From the NCBI RefSeq assembly GCF_021010575.1, contig NZ_JAJNAG010000002.1:1-64000 (forward strand): a DNA stretch of 64,000 bases. Reading direction: 5' to 3'. This DNA is from Limnobaculum eriocheiris (GTDB lineage: Bacteria; Pseudomonadota; Gammaproteobacteria; Enterobacterales; Enterobacteriaceae). Under the pieces are notes generated by a model, which saw nothing but the letters and a program-made list of their open reading frames with translations, was not told the DNA's origin and searched no databases. The position numbers and the translations under genes are program-made. This document shows positions 30,608 to 41,100 of the stretch, piece after piece. Position 1 is the first letter of the stretch. Each line of letters opens with the position of its first letter.

Positions 30608-30655
30608 ATACTTGACTAAATTACTCAACTAAATAGTTGACTGAAATAGTTGGGA
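30608..30655 (+). promoter_or_regulatory. Two tandem type 1 IscR sites at the isc promoter
   Basis: Site A (30608-30630) begins ATACTTGACTAAATTACTC and site B (30633-30655) begins ATAGTTGACTGAAATAGTT. Both follow the type 1 pattern ATASYTGACTRWWWYAGTC. Site B contains a TTGACT that can act as the -35 box. [2Fe-2S]-IscR is expected to repress the operon through them when clusters are plentiful. Confidence 0.85.
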
Positions 30656-30698
30656 ATGCCAAACTATCTGCATCTTCACAAACAGATGGGCATTAACA

Positions 30699-31202
30699 AT
30701 GAGACTGACATCAAAAGGTCGCTATGCAGTAACAGCCATGTTGGACGTGGCTTTGCACTCACAAGAAGGACCGGTCCCTTTAGCTGATATTTCCGAACGT
30801 CAGGGGATTTCTTTGTCTTATCTTGAGCAATTGTTCTCCCGTTTGCGCAAGAATGGTTTAGTGACCAGCGTTCGCGGTCCTGGTGGTGGCTACTTGCTGG
30901 GCAAAGATGCCGGTGATATTGCCGTTGGTTCAGTTATCAGTGCTGTTGATGAATCTGTCGATGCTACCCGCTGTATGGGAAGTGGTGGATGCCAGAGCGG
31001 TACTCGTTGTCTGACCCATACTCTGTGGCACGATCTCAGTGAACGCATCAGCAGCTTTCTTAATGAAATTACGCTGTCTGAATTGGTAAAAAATCAAGAA
31101 ATTCTGGATGTAGCCGACCGTCAAAATAACGAAACTCAAGGTTCGGTTACCAGCACTCATCGTGCATTTGATGAGGCAAAAAAGATCAATCTGCGCGCTT
31201 AA
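30699..31202 (+). CDS. iscR: Fe-S cluster regulator IscR
   Basis: Rrf2-family repressor of the isc operon, 167 aa. The N-terminal winged helix is [20 protein letters not shown]. Cluster ligands are C92, C98 and C104 with H107, the unusual (Cys)3(His)1 set. The C-tail after 140 is variable. First gene of iscRSUA-hscBA-fdx-iscX; regulates its own promoter. Confidence 0.98.
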   Translation: MRLTSKGRYAVTAMLDVALHSQEGPVPLADISERQGISLSYLEQLFSRLRKNGLVTSVRGPGGGYLLGKDAGDIAVGSVISAVDESVDATRCMGSGGCQSGTRCLTHTLWHDLSERISSFLNEITLSELVKNQEILDVADRQNNETQGSVTSTHRAFDEAKKINLRA

Positions 31203-31249
31203 TTGGCAGTGGCGATTGCATTATTTAGAAGTCGTGTACGGAGCAAAGA

Positions 31250-32464
31250 ATGAAATTACCTATCTATCTGGACTACTCAGCAACAACACCGGTCGATCCG
31301 CGCGTTGCCGAGAAGATGATGCAGTATTTGACCCTCGATGGCATTTTCGGTAACCCGGCCTCGCGTTCTCATCGTTTTGGCTGGCAGGCAGAAGAGGCAG
31401 TCGATATTGCCCGTAACCAGATTGCAGAGCTGGTGGGTGCCGATCCTCGCGAGATTGTTTTTACCTCTGGTGCAACGGAAGCGGACAACCTGGCGATTAA
31501 AGGTGCAGCTAACTTTTACCAAAAGAAAGGTAAGCACATCATTACCAGTAAGACAGAACATAAAGCGGTTCTGGATACCTGCCGTCAACTGGAGCGCGAA
31601 GGTTACGAAGTAACTTATTTAGCGCCACAGGCTAACGGTATTATCGATTTAAGCGAGCTGGAAGCAGCCATGCGTGATGATACTTGTGTGGTTTCTATCA
31701 TGCACGTTAACAACGAAATTGGCGTGGTTCAGGATATCGCAACCATTGGTGAAATGTGCCGTAGCCGCGGTATTATTTTCCATGTGGATGCCACCCAGAG
31801 CGTGGGTAAACTGCCGATTGACCTGTCTCAGCTTAAAGTTGATCTGATGTCTTTCTCCGGCCATAAAATTTATGGGCCAAAAGGTATTGGTGCTTTATAT
31901 GTTCGTCGTAAACCACGGGTAAGAATTGAAGCTCAAATGCACGGTGGCGGCCATGAGCGCGGTATGCGTTCTGGTACTTTACCGGTGCATCAAATTGTTG
32001 GCATGGGTGAAGCTTACCGTATTGCCAAAGAAGAGATGGGTACCGAAATCCCTCGCCTTCGGGCATTACGGGATCGTCTGTGGGACGGTTTGAAAGATAT
32101 CGAAGAAGTTCATCTGAATGGCTGCCTGGAGCAAGGTGTAGCCAGCATTCTTAACGTAAGTTTTAACTACGTTGAAGGTGAATCTCTGATGATGGCTCTG
32201 AAAGATTTAGCTGTTTCTTCTGGTTCAGCCTGTACTTCTGCAAGCCTGGAGCCGTCTTATGTGTTACGCGCTTTAGGTATGAGTGATGAATTGGCACATA
32301 GCTCAATTCGCTTCTCTCTGGGACGTTTTACTACTGAAGAAGAGATCGATTACACCATTGATTTAGTCAAGAAGTCGATTGGCCGCCTGCGTGACCTTTC
32401 TCCACTGTGGGAAATGTTCAAACAGGGTGTGGATATCAGTACCATTGAGTGGTCTCATCATTAA
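31250..32464 (+). CDS. iscS: Cysteine desulfurase IscS
   Basis: PLP enzyme that takes sulfur from cysteine and delivers it as persulfide to IscU and to tRNA thiolation pathways. The PLP lysine is K206 ([12 protein letters not shown]); the mobile-loop sulfur carrier is C328 ([10 protein letters not shown]). The C-terminal [11 protein letters not shown]...EWSHH helps in IscU docking. 404 aa as in E. coli. In E. coli RyhB acts between iscR and iscS; the 47-bp gap here was not analysed for pairing. Confidence 0.98.
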   Translation: MKLPIYLDYSATTPVDPRVAEKMMQYLTLDGIFGNPASRSHRFGWQAEEAVDIARNQIAELVGADPREIVFTSGATEADNLAIKGAANFYQKKGKHIITSKTEHKAVLDTCRQLEREGYEVTYLAPQANGIIDLSELEAAMRDDTCVVSIMHVNNEIGVVQDIATIGEMCRSRGIIFHVDATQSVGKLPIDLSQLKVDLMSFSGHKIYGPKGIGALYVRRKPRVRIEAQMHGGGHERGMRSGTLPVHQIVGMGEAYRIAKEEMGTEIPRLRALRDRLWDGLKDIEEVHLNGCLEQGVASILNVSFNYVEGESLMMALKDLAVSSGSACTSASLEPSYVLRALGMSDELAHSSIRFSLGRFTTEEEIDYTIDLVKKSIGRLRDLSPLWEMFKQGVDISTIEWSHH

Positions 32465-32518
32465 TGATTTGATATCGCGCCGCGTTACCGGGCGCGATAA
32501 GCAGCAGGAGTAATAAAC

Positions 32519-32905
32519 ATGGCTTACAGCGAAAAAGTTATTGAACACTACGAGAATCCTCGTAACGTTGGTTCATTTGATAATGAAGACCCTACCGTTG
32601 GTAGTGGTATGGTGGGTGCGCCAGCCTGTGGCGACGTAATGAAATTGCAGATTAAAGTTAACGATCAGGGTATTATTGAAGACGCCCGTTTTAAAACTTA
32701 TGGCTGTGGTTCTGCCATTGCCTCCAGCTCACTGATTACCGAGTGGGTTAAAGGTAAGTCTTTAGATCAGGCTGAAGCAATTAAAAATACTGAAATTGCT
32801 GAAGAACTGGCGTTACCGCCGGTGAAAATCCACTGCTCTATTTTGGCAGAAGATGCCATCAAAGCAGCTATTGCGGATTATAAAAATAAACATAGTAGTA
32901 AATAA
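32519..32905 (+). CDS. iscU: Fe-S cluster scaffold IscU
   Basis: 128-aa scaffold on which 2Fe-2S clusters are built. Ligands C37, C63 and C106 with D39 (PACGDVM, TYGCGSAIASSS). The HscA-recognition sequence LPPVK lies just before KIHCSILAEDA. RBS AGGAG precedes the ATG. Confidence 0.98.
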   Translation: MAYSEKVIEHYENPRNVGSFDNEDPTVGSGMVGAPACGDVMKLQIKVNDQGIIEDARFKTYGCGSAIASSSLITEWVKGKSLDQAEAIKNTEIAEELALPPVKIHCSILAEDAIKAAIADYKNKHSSK

Positions 32906-32929
32906 GCAATAAACGATTGAGGTTTGGTT

Positions 32930-33253
32930 ATGGCGATTACCATGAGCGACAGTGCTGCACAACGAGTTCAGACATTCTTATCTAATCGGGGCAAGGGCGT
33001 AGGTCTACGTCTGGGAGTAAGAACGTCGGGTTGTTCAGGAATGGCGTATGTTCTCGAATTTGTTGACGAATTACACGATGAAGATACGGTGTTTGAAGAC
33101 AAGGGCGTGAAGGTAATTGTGGATGCAAAAAGTCTGGTCTATCTGGACGGCACCGAGCTGGATTTTGTTAAAGAAGGTCTGAATGAAGGGTTTAAGTTTA
33201 ATAACCCGAACATTTCAAGTGAATGTGGTTGTGGCGAAAGTTTTAACGTCTAG
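32930..33253 (+). CDS. iscA: A-type Fe-S carrier IscA
   Basis: 107-aa carrier that passes clusters to 4Fe-4S targets. Three cysteines: one in [14 protein letters not shown] and two in the C-terminal [13 protein letters not shown] 32930 ([13 protein letters not shown]) matches the family start; a TTG two codons earlier is ignored. Confidence 0.97.
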   Translation: MAITMSDSAAQRVQTFLSNRGKGVGLRLGVRTSGCSGMAYVLEFVDELHDEDTVFEDKGVKVIVDAKSLVYLDGTELDFVKEGLNEGFKFNNPNISSECGCGESFNV

Positions 33254-33314
33254 TCTGCTATCGTAACGTTTGTAGATTAAATACAGCATTCGAAAATGTC
33301 GACTTTGAAAAACG

Positions 33315-33346
33315 CTCCCTTGCTAATAATTGGTAAGGGAGTTTTC
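33315..33346 (+). terminator. Attenuator-like hairpin between iscA and hscB
   Basis: CTCCCTT pairs with AAGGGAG around a 13-nt loop and is followed by TTTTCG. It stands inside the isc operon, in the 120-bp gap between iscA and hscB. It may lower transcription of the hsc part relative to iscSUA or mark a processing point. Confidence 0.5.
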
Positions 33347-33373
33347 GCCTAACTTATATCATCAGAGCACGTC

Positions 33374-33904
33374 ATGGACTATTTCACACTATTCAACCTG
33401 CCGGTCCACTATGTCGTGGATACGTCATCGCTCTCATCCCGCTATCAGGAATTACAGCGTCAATACCATCCCGATCGTTATGCAACGGCTTCTGAAAGTG
33501 AACGCCTTCAGTCGGTTCAACAGGCGGCAACAATTAATGATGCTTATCAAACGTTGAAAGATCCGCTGCGTCGTGCAGAATACCTGTTGTCTCTTAACGG
33601 GATAGATGTCAGAAACGAACAACAAACCATGCATGATACCGCGTTCCTGATGGAACAACTGGAGCTGCGTGAAGAGCTGGATGGTATTGAACATCATAAT
33701 ACCAGTCAGAAAGAGACCGAATCAGCACTGTCTGCCTTTCGCCAACGAGTAGAAAAAATGACCCGGCAGCGCAGTGAACAACTAAAACAAGAACTGGATA
33801 ACCAGAACTGGAAAAGTGCGGCAGATACCGTACGTAAACTGAGTTTTCTGGATAAGCTTCAACAGCAGGTCGAACAACTGGAAGAGAAGTTATTCGACGC
33901 CTGA
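33374..33904 (+). CDS. hscB: J-domain co-chaperone HscB
   Basis: 176-aa DnaJ-type partner of HscA. The J-domain HPD is H32-P33-D34. The C-terminal three-helix part, which binds IscU, follows (about 80-176). It is 12 bp upstream of hscA. Confidence 0.97.
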   Translation: MDYFTLFNLPVHYVVDTSSLSSRYQELQRQYHPDRYATASESERLQSVQQAATINDAYQTLKDPLRRAEYLLSLNGIDVRNEQQTMHDTAFLMEQLELREELDGIEHHNTSQKETESALSAFRQRVEKMTRQRSEQLKQELDNQNWKSAADTVRKLSFLDKLQQQVEQLEEKLFDA

Positions 33905-33916
33905 CGGAAACTGAAC

Positions 33917-35767
33917 ATGGCATTATTACAAATTAGCGAACCAGGAATGACGGCTGCACCCCACCAGCGTCGGCTCGCAGCAGGTATCGATTTAGGTACC
34001 ACTAACTCTCTGGTTGCCACCGTTCGCAGTGGGCAAGCCGAAACGTTACCCGACGATCAGGGGCGCCATTTACTGCCTTCCGTAGTGCATTATCAACATG
34101 AAGGAACGGATGTTGGCTGGAGCGCACGCGCTCAGGCCGCTGTCGATCCCTCCAATACCCTGAGTTCGGTGAAACGAATGATGGGGCGTTCTCTGAACGA
34201 TATTGTTCAACGTTATCCCAATCTGCCTTATCAACTACAGGCCAGCGAAAATGGCTTGCCGGTTATTGTCACCGCGGGTGGAATGGTTAATCCGGTTCAG
34301 GTTTCTGCTGAGATTCTGATGACGTTGACGAAGCGCGCTCAGGAGACATTAGGCGGCGATCTTGACGGTGTAGTGATTACCGTTCCTGCCTATTTTGATG
34401 ACGCTCAGCGTCAGGGCACCAAAGATGCTGCCCGACTGGCAGGTCTGCATGTGCTGCGTCTGCTGAATGAACCTACTGCGGCGGCCATTGCTTATGGTCT
34501 GGATTCGGGTCAGGAAGGCATTATTGCCGTTTATGATCTGGGCGGTGGTACCTTTGATATTTCTATTCTGCGTCTGAGCCGTGGCGTGTTTGAAGTGCTG
34601 GCAACAGGCGGTGATTCTGCGCTGGGCGGTGATGATTTTGACCACCTACTGGCAGACTGGTTGCGTGAACAGGCTGGATTTGGCGCCCATGGCGATCACC
34701 AGCTTCAGCGTCAGCTACTGGATGCAGCGATAGCAGTTAAAATAGCCCTTAGCGACAGTCATAGTGCTGAAGTTAATATCGGTAACTGGCAGGGTACGGT
34801 TACCCGCGAGCAGTTCGACGATCTGATTTCTTCACTGGTGAAAAAGACATTATTAGCCTGTCGCCGGGCACTAAAAGATGCTGGCGTCAGTGCAGACGAA
34901 GTACTGGAAGTGGTGATGGTAGGCGGTTCTACCCGCGTGCCATTGGTACGTACTTTAGTGGGTGAGTTTTTTGGCCGCACCCCGTTAACCAGTATCGATC
35001 CTGACCGGGTAGTGGCGATTGGCGCAGCTATTCAGGCCGATGTCCTGGTTGGTAATAAACCAGACTCCGACATTTTATTATTAGATGTTATTCCGCTTTC
35101 TTTGGGTATTGAAACCATGGGCGGATTGGTTGAAAAGATCATTCCACGCAACACCACCATTCCGGTCGCCAGAGCGCAAGAGTTCACCACCTTTAAAGAT
35201 GGTCAGACGGCGATGATGGTGCATGTGTTGCAGGGCGAGCGTGAGCTGGTTGACGACTGCCGTTCACTGGCGCGTTTTACTCTGCGAGGGTTACCGCCTA
35301 TGCCAGCCGGTGGGGCACATATTCGCGTAACCTATCAGGTTGATGCGGATGGTTTACTCAGCGTTACGGCGATGGAAAAATCCACCAACGTACAGGCATC
35401 GATTCAAGTGAAACCCTCTTATGGTCTGAGCGATGATGAAATTGCCACCATGATTAAAGATTCGATGACCAACGCCCAACAAGACGTTAGCGCACGTATG
35501 CTGGCAGAGCAAAAAGTAGAGGCTGCCCGCGTGTTGGAAAGCCTGAACGCAGCTTTGAACAGCGATAGCGATCTGCTCACTGCAACTGAACGGGTTGAAA
35601 TTGATAGCGCCATTAGCCAGCTACAGGCGGCGGTGCAGGGTAGTAATACTGCCACGATAGAAGCATCAATTAAGACACTGGATTCTGTAACTCAAGATTT
35701 TGCCGCCCGCCGTATGGATTCATCAATACGCCGCGCTTTGGCGGGTCATTCCGTAGATGAGGTTTAA
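33917..35767 (+). CDS. hscA: Hsp70-type chaperone HscA
   Basis: 616-aa Hsp70 specialised for releasing clusters from IscU by binding its LPPVK peptide. ATPase signatures: [27 protein letters not shown] and [13 protein letters not shown]. The interdomain linker [13 protein letters not shown] precedes the peptide-binding half. The stop of hscA and the ATG of fdx are two bases apart. Confidence 0.98.
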   Translation: MALLQISEPGMTAAPHQRRLAAGIDLGTTNSLVATVRSGQAETLPDDQGRHLLPSVVHYQHEGTDVGWSARAQAAVDPSNTLSSVKRMMGRSLNDIVQRYPNLPYQLQASENGLPVIVTAGGMVNPVQVSAEILMTLTKRAQETLGGDLDGVVITVPAYFDDAQRQGTKDAARLAGLHVLRLLNEPTAAAIAYGLDSGQEGIIAVYDLGGGTFDISILRLSRGVFEVLATGGDSALGGDDFDHLLADWLREQAGFGAHGDHQLQRQLLDAAIAVKIALSDSHSAEVNIGNWQGTVTREQFDDLISSLVKKTLLACRRALKDAGVSADEVLEVVMVGGSTRVPLVRTLVGEFFGRTPLTSIDPDRVVAIGAAIQADVLVGNKPDSDILLLDVIPLSLGIETMGGLVEKIIPRNTTIPVARAQEFTTFKDGQTAMMVHVLQGERELVDDCRSLARFTLRGLPPMPAGGAHIRVTYQVDADGLLSVTAMEKSTNVQASIQVKPSYGLSDDEIATMIKDSMTNAQQDVSARMLAEQKVEAARVLESLNAALNSDSDLLTATERVEIDSAISQLQAAVQGSNTATIEASIKTLDSVTQDFAARRMDSSIRRALAGHSVDEV

Positions 35768-35769
35768 GC

Positions 35770-36105
35770 ATGCCTAAGATAGTATTCCTGCCCCATCAGG
35801 ACTTATGTCCGGAAGGTGCGGTTGTTGAAGCAAAAGAGGGTGAAACCATACTCGATGCCGCGTTACGTAACGGTATTGAAGTGGAACATGCCTGTGAAAT
35901 GTCCTGCGCCTGTACCACCTGTCACTGCATTGTGCGTGAAGGATTTGATTCACTGGCAGAAAGCAGTGAGCTGGAAGACGACATGCTGGATAAAGCCTGG
36001 GGATTGGAACCGGAGAGTCGCTTAAGCTGTCAGGCGAAAGTTACCGATGAAGATCTGGTGGTTGAACTTCCTCGCTATACGGTTAACCATGCCCGCGAGC
36101 ATTAA
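35770..36105 (+). CDS. fdx: [2Fe-2S] ferredoxin of the ISC system
   Basis: 111-aa adrenodoxin-type ferredoxin giving electrons to cluster assembly. Ligands are C42, C48, C51 and C87, with an extra C46 near the cluster, as in E. coli Fdx. Translationally coupled to hscA. Confidence 0.97.
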   Translation: MPKIVFLPHQDLCPEGAVVEAKEGETILDAALRNGIEVEHACEMSCACTTCHCIVREGFDSLAESSELEDDMLDKAWGLEPESRLSCQAKVTDEDLVVELPRYTVNHAREH

Positions 36106-36125
36106 TTAACAACGGGATATAAAAG

Positions 36126-36326
36126 ATGAGCTTAACCTGGAAAGACAGTCGCGAAATTGGCGAAGCGCTGTACGATCAGTTTCCTGATACCGATCCGAAG
36201 ACAGTTCGCTTCACAGATTTACACCGCTGGGTGTGTGAGCTGGAAGATTTTGAAGATGACCCCAATGCCTCAAATGAAAAAATTCTTGAGGCGATTTTGT
36301 TAGTCTGGTTGGACGAAGCAGAATAG
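36126..36326 (+). CDS. iscX: Iron-sulfur assembly protein IscX
   Basis: 66-aa acidic protein (YfhJ) that binds IscS and iron and modulates sulfur transfer. Family sequence [31 protein letters not shown]... is evident. Last gene of the isc operon; a terminator-like hairpin follows. Confidence 0.97.
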   Translation: MSLTWKDSREIGEALYDQFPDTDPKTVRFTDLHRWVCELEDFEDDPNASNEKILEAILLVWLDEAE

Positions 36327-36337
36327 CAATCATTAAT

Positions 36338-36368
36338 GGGGCCCCTTTGGCGGGCCCTTATTTTATTG
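36338..36368 (+). terminator. Intrinsic terminator after iscX
   Basis: GGGCCC / GGGCCC stem with a loop centred on CTTTGG and a tail TTATTTTATT, 12 nt past the iscX stop. It separates the isc operon from pepB. Confidence 0.65.
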
Positions 36369-36404
36369 GTTTAACTAAATATAAAAATAGCGGGAGCCAT
36401 AACG

Positions 36405-37700
36405 ATGACAAATCAATTTATGCCGGTTTATCTTTCCCATGAATCTGCGGACGCAGTCTGGGGAGAGAAAGCCCTGTTGAGCACTAGCAGTGAAGGAATG
36501 ACTATTCACCTTAATGGAAATGGCAAGTTGGGCGCTATTCAACGGGCAGCCCGTAAAATCGACGGTCAGGGTATCAAAAACGTTAAATTGGCAGGCGACG
36601 GCTGGGATTTAGAGCGCAGTTGGAGTTTCTGGCAAGGCTTTCGCGGACCAAAGGGTGAAAGAAAAGTTGAGTGGGCAGCGCTGGAGCAGCAAGAACAGCA
36701 AGAGCTGGAGCGTCGTTTACAAATTATTGACTGGGTGCGTGACACTATCAATATGCCGGCGGAAGAGCTGGGCCCTGAACAACTGGTTAAACGCACGGTT
36801 GACCTGTTCTGCAATATCTCCTGCGATGCGGTGAGCTACCGTATTATTAAAGGTGAAGCGCTGCGTGAGCAAAACTATATGGGGCTATATACCGTAGGCC
36901 GTGGCTCAGAGCGTGAACCTGCACTGCTGGCTCTGGATTACAACCCAACCGGTAATCCGGATGCACCGGTATTCGCCAGTCTGGTGGGTAAAGGGATCAC
37001 CTTTGACTCCGGCGGTTACAGCATGAAGCAAAGTGCCTTTATGGACTCGATGAAATCCGATATGGGCGGTGCAGCAACGATTGCCGGTGCGCTGGCACTG
37101 GCGATCGGCCGTGGCCTGAAGCAGCGTGTAAAACTGTTTCTGTGCTGTGCCGATAACCTGGTGAGCGGTAATGCTTTCAAACTGGGTGATATTATTCGTT
37201 ATCGCAATGGTAAAACCGTTGAAGTCATGAATACTGACGCAGAAGGTCGTCTGGTGTTAGCGGATGGACTGATTGATGCGGAAGCACAAAATCCACAGAT
37301 GATTATCGACTGTGCCACTCTGACTGGCGCCGCCAAAATGGCGTTAGGCAATGATTACCATGCGCTGTTTAGTTTCGACGATGTGCTGGCAAACGAAATG
37401 TTAAACAGTGCGAATAGTGAAAATGAGCCATTCTGGCGTTTACCGCTGGCCGAGTTTCATCGTAGCCAACTGCCATCAAACTTTGCCGAATTAAATAATA
37501 TGGCTGGTGCAGCTTATACCGCAGGTGCCAGCACCGCCGCGGCTTTCCTGTCCCATTTTGTGAAAAATTATCAGCAGGGCTGGATCCATATCGATTGCTC
37601 GGCAACTTATCGTAAAGGTGCTGTTGATCAGTGGTCAGCAGGCGCAACGGGGCTAGGGGTTCGTGCGATAGCGAATTTGCTGCTGAAGCAGGGTAAGTAA
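36405..37700 (+). CDS. pepB: Peptidase B (M17 aminopeptidase)
   Basis: 431-aa cytosolic di-zinc/manganese leucyl aminopeptidase. Metal and catalytic segments: [27 protein letters not shown] and [14 protein letters not shown]. It lies directly after iscX as in E. coli. There sseB and sseA follow; here both are missing and a repeat element lies downstream. Confidence 0.96.
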   Translation: MTNQFMPVYLSHESADAVWGEKALLSTSSEGMTIHLNGNGKLGAIQRAARKIDGQGIKNVKLAGDGWDLERSWSFWQGFRGPKGERKVEWAALEQQEQQELERRLQIIDWVRDTINMPAEELGPEQLVKRTVDLFCNISCDAVSYRIIKGEALREQNYMGLYTVGRGSEREPALLALDYNPTGNPDAPVFASLVGKGITFDSGGYSMKQSAFMDSMKSDMGGAATIAGALALAIGRGLKQRVKLFLCCADNLVSGNAFKLGDIIRYRNGKTVEVMNTDAEGRLVLADGLIDAEAQNPQMIIDCATLTGAAKMALGNDYHALFSFDDVLANEMLNSANSENEPFWRLPLAEFHRSQLPSNFAELNNMAGAAYTAGASTAAAFLSHFVKNYQQGWIHIDCSATYRKGAVDQWSAGATGLGVRAIANLLLKQGK

Positions 37701-37725
37701 GTCTGGTCAATTGGTTTCAGTGGAC

Positions 37726-37905
37726 ATTCCGGCCGTAAATACAATTGAGCGAATATAACTTTTATGCTCGGACGGAAGACCATCTGTACTCAACTCTGGT
37801 GCGCTTCGGGCCTGGATTTCCTACGGGCAGTTATGAAACACCTTACGGTGTTTCACCCTACGGGCCAGCGTTAGCCTGTAAATCTCTCCCTCCGTTCGAC
37901 TATGC
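37726..37905 (+). repeat. Multi-hairpin intergenic repeat, copy A
   Basis: About 180 bp that align with 43124-43361. Shared blocks: ATTCCGGCCGTAA at the start, GGAAGACCATCTGTACT, a GTTATGAAACACCTTA block with its hairpin arms GAAACACC / GGTGTTTC, and the end TCTCCCTCCGTT. The segment has no coding sense. It fills most of the 418-bp gap between pepB and yfhM. I do not recognise it as REP/BIME, ERIC or an insertion sequence. Confidence 0.8.
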
Positions 37906-37914
37906 TTAAGATAG

Positions 37915-37943
37915 AGCCAGCCTTAAGGCTGGCTTTTCTTTTT
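37915..37943 (+). terminator. Intrinsic terminator upstream of yfhM
   Basis: AGCCAGCC / GGCTGGCT with a TTAA loop and TTTCTTTTT. It closes the pepB transcript, after the repeat element, and leaves about 170 bp of upstream region for yfhM. Confidence 0.9.
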
Positions 37944-38118
37944 GGTGACTACTATCAAGCTAACCTCATAGCGTTATGCCTTTGCACAAGGTGCTTTCCC
38001 CTACTAAAAATAAGCTATTTTTGTTTCACACACTCATCTGTTTTTTTAGCCATATTCCGGCTAAGATGTCGTCCCAGGTCCGTTTAATAAATCATCTTCA
38101 TTTCAGAGAGAATCGCTT

Positions 38119-41100
38119 ATGCGTCAGGGAAATTCTGATTTTGGGAGGCTGAAAGGGCTACTTCTGGCCTTCTGTTTTGGCTTCGCTTCTTTACCTCTTC
38201 ATGCCGCACCGGAAACGCCACAGGTTACGCAAACTGCAGAGCAGCAAGCGTCTCGCTATGCCGGTAAGTCATTTACTATCCTTGACGCCTCTGAAGTCCA
38301 ACTGGACGGTGCCAGTGCAATGGTGGTGACCTTTTCCATTCCGCTGGCAGCTAATCAGAATTTTGCCTCTTTACTGAATCTGGTGGATGAAGCCAGCGGT
38401 AAAGTCGATGGGGCATGGGAAATGTCGGACAATATGATGGAGTTGCGTCTCCGTCATCTGGATCCTTCCCGTAAACTGATTCTGACCGTTAATAAAAATC
38501 TGAGTGGTGTTAACGGAATGAAGCTGGACAAAGAATTTCAGCAAAAGTTAACCACCCGCGATATTGAACCTTCTATCGGCTTTGCCAGCCGTGGTTCATT
38601 GTTGCCGAGCAAAGTGATTACCGGGTTACCGGTTATTGCGCTGAATGTGAATAAAGTTGATGTTAACTTTTACCGCATTAAGCCAGAAATGCTCTCCGGT
38701 TTTCTGGCTGACTGGGAAGGAACAGGTGCCAAAAGCTACTGGGAATCTCAGGAGTTTCTGAAAAAAGTTGATCTGGTCTATACCGGACGTTTTGACTTAA
38801 GCCCGCAAAAAAATACCCGTGAGCAGGTACTACTGCCACTGAATAGCATTAAAGAGCTGCAACAGCCGGGTGTATATCTGGCCGTGATGCAGGAGGCGGG
38901 TGCTTATCAATACAGTAATCCGGTCACTATTTTTACCCTGAGCGATATTGGTATCTCTTTACACCGCTATCACGATCGTCTGGATGTGTTTACTCAGGCG
39001 TTGGAAGGTGGTGAAGGTGTATCCGGCGTTAAAGTTGAGCTGTTTGACGAAAAAGGCAACTCACTGGCACAGGCTAAAACCTCGTCGGATGGTCACGCTC
39101 AACTGATTAAAGATGAAAAAGCAAAAATTATGCTGGCCACTAAAGATGGGCAAACCAGCTTAATCGATCTGAGCAAAGCGGCTCTCGATCTGTCGGAATT
39201 TGATATTGCCGGACCAGAAGGCTTTGCCACTCAATTCTTTGCTTTTGGCCCCCGGGATTTATATCGCCCTGGCGAAACGCTGATTGTTAACGGATTACTG
39301 CGTGATTCTGACGGTGCCGGGCTGCCTGACCAGCCGGTAAAAGTTGATGTGCTTAAGCCGGATAATCAGGTTACACGCAGTTTTGTCTGGCAGCCGAAAA
39401 AGAACGGTTTCTATCAGTTTATGTATGACATTCCTAACAATGCGGCAACCGGTGAATGGTCATTACGCATCAACTTAGGGGATAAACAGCCCCGTTTCTA
39501 TAAGTTTAAAGTAGAAGACTTTCTGCCCGAGCGTATGGCGCTGGAACTGAAATCGGTTGAAGATGTTCCGGTTTCGCCTTCTCAGGAAATTACCTTTGAT
39601 GTAACTGGCCGTTATTTATACGGTGCTCCGGCATCAGGCAACCGCCTGCAAGGGCAAATGTTCCTGCGCCCGGCTCGTGATGCGGTAGCTAAACTGCCTG
39701 GCTACGAGTTTGGTTCCGTTCTGGACACTAACCTGAGCCGTTCGTTAAATGAATTTGACCTGAAGTTAGATTCTGAAGGGCTAACCAGCGTAACGGTACC
39801 GAGTGACTGGGCCGAGAGTAAATCACCAATGAAGGTGATTATTCAGGCCAGCCTGATGGAATCCGGCGGTCGCCCGGTAACGCGTCGTGCCGAGCAGGCT
39901 ATCTGGCCAGCGACGAATATGCCGGGTATTCGCCCGCTGTTTAACAAAAAAGAAGTGTACGACTATAAAACCAATAACTATAAACCTCAGTTTATGGTGG
40001 ATTCTGACAGTTTAGCCGGTTTCGATATTGTTTATGCCAATGCTAAAGGTAATAAACTGTCAGCTAATGGACTGAATGTACGTTTGGTCCGCGAGCGTCG
40101 TGATTATTACTGGGAATGGTCTTCCAGCGATGGTTGGAGCTCCCGTTACGATCAAAAAGATTTAATTATTAATCAGGAAACGTTATCCATCGGTGCCGAT
40201 CAGGTAGCTAAAGTTAGCTATCCGGTAGAATGGGGTTCATATCGTCTTGAAGTTGAAGATCCTCATAGTGGAATGGTAACCAGCCTGCGTTTCTGGGCCG
40301 GTTACAGCTGGCAGGACAATACCGATGGTACCGGCGCATTACGCCCGGATCAGGTCAAACTGAAACTGGATAAGCCTGCCTATCGTCCGGGGGAGAAGGT
40401 GAATCTGCACGTTGAAGCACCAACTGCCGGTAAAGGCTATCTGATGCTGGAATCCAGCGATGGTCCTTTATGGTGGCAAGAGATTGACGTGCCGGTTGGT
40501 GGCGCGAACTTTAATGTACCTATTAATGAAGAGTGGAATCGCCACGATCTTTACCTGAGTGCGTTAGTGGTGCGCCCCGGTGATAAGAACCTACAGGCTA
40601 CGCCAAAACGTGCGGTAGGACTGTTGCATCTGCCGCTGGTGGATGAAAACCGTAAGATTACTCTGGCGCTGGATGCTCCAGAGCGTATGCGTCCTAATCA
40701 GACGTTGACGGTAAAAGTCAAAGCCTCGGTTAAAAATGGTGAATTACCTAAGTCGATTAACGTGCTGATGTCTGCGGTAGATAGTGGTGTATTAAACATC
40801 ACCAACTATGTCACGCCAGATCCTTATGAAGCTTTCTTTGGTCGTAAACGTTATAGCGTTGACCAGATGGATATCTATGGCCAGTTAATTGAAGGAAAAG
40901 GTAAAACTGCCAAGTTGAGCTTTGGTGGTGATGGTGAAGATGATGCACTGGCTCGTGGTGGTAAGAAGCCGGTTACCGTAGTGAAAATTGTTGCTCAACA
41001 GGCTATGCCGGTAGTGTTGAATGATAAGGGTGAAGGCGAGATTCAGATGCCGATCCCTGATTTTAACGGTGAGCTCAGACTGATGGCCCAGGCCTGGAGC

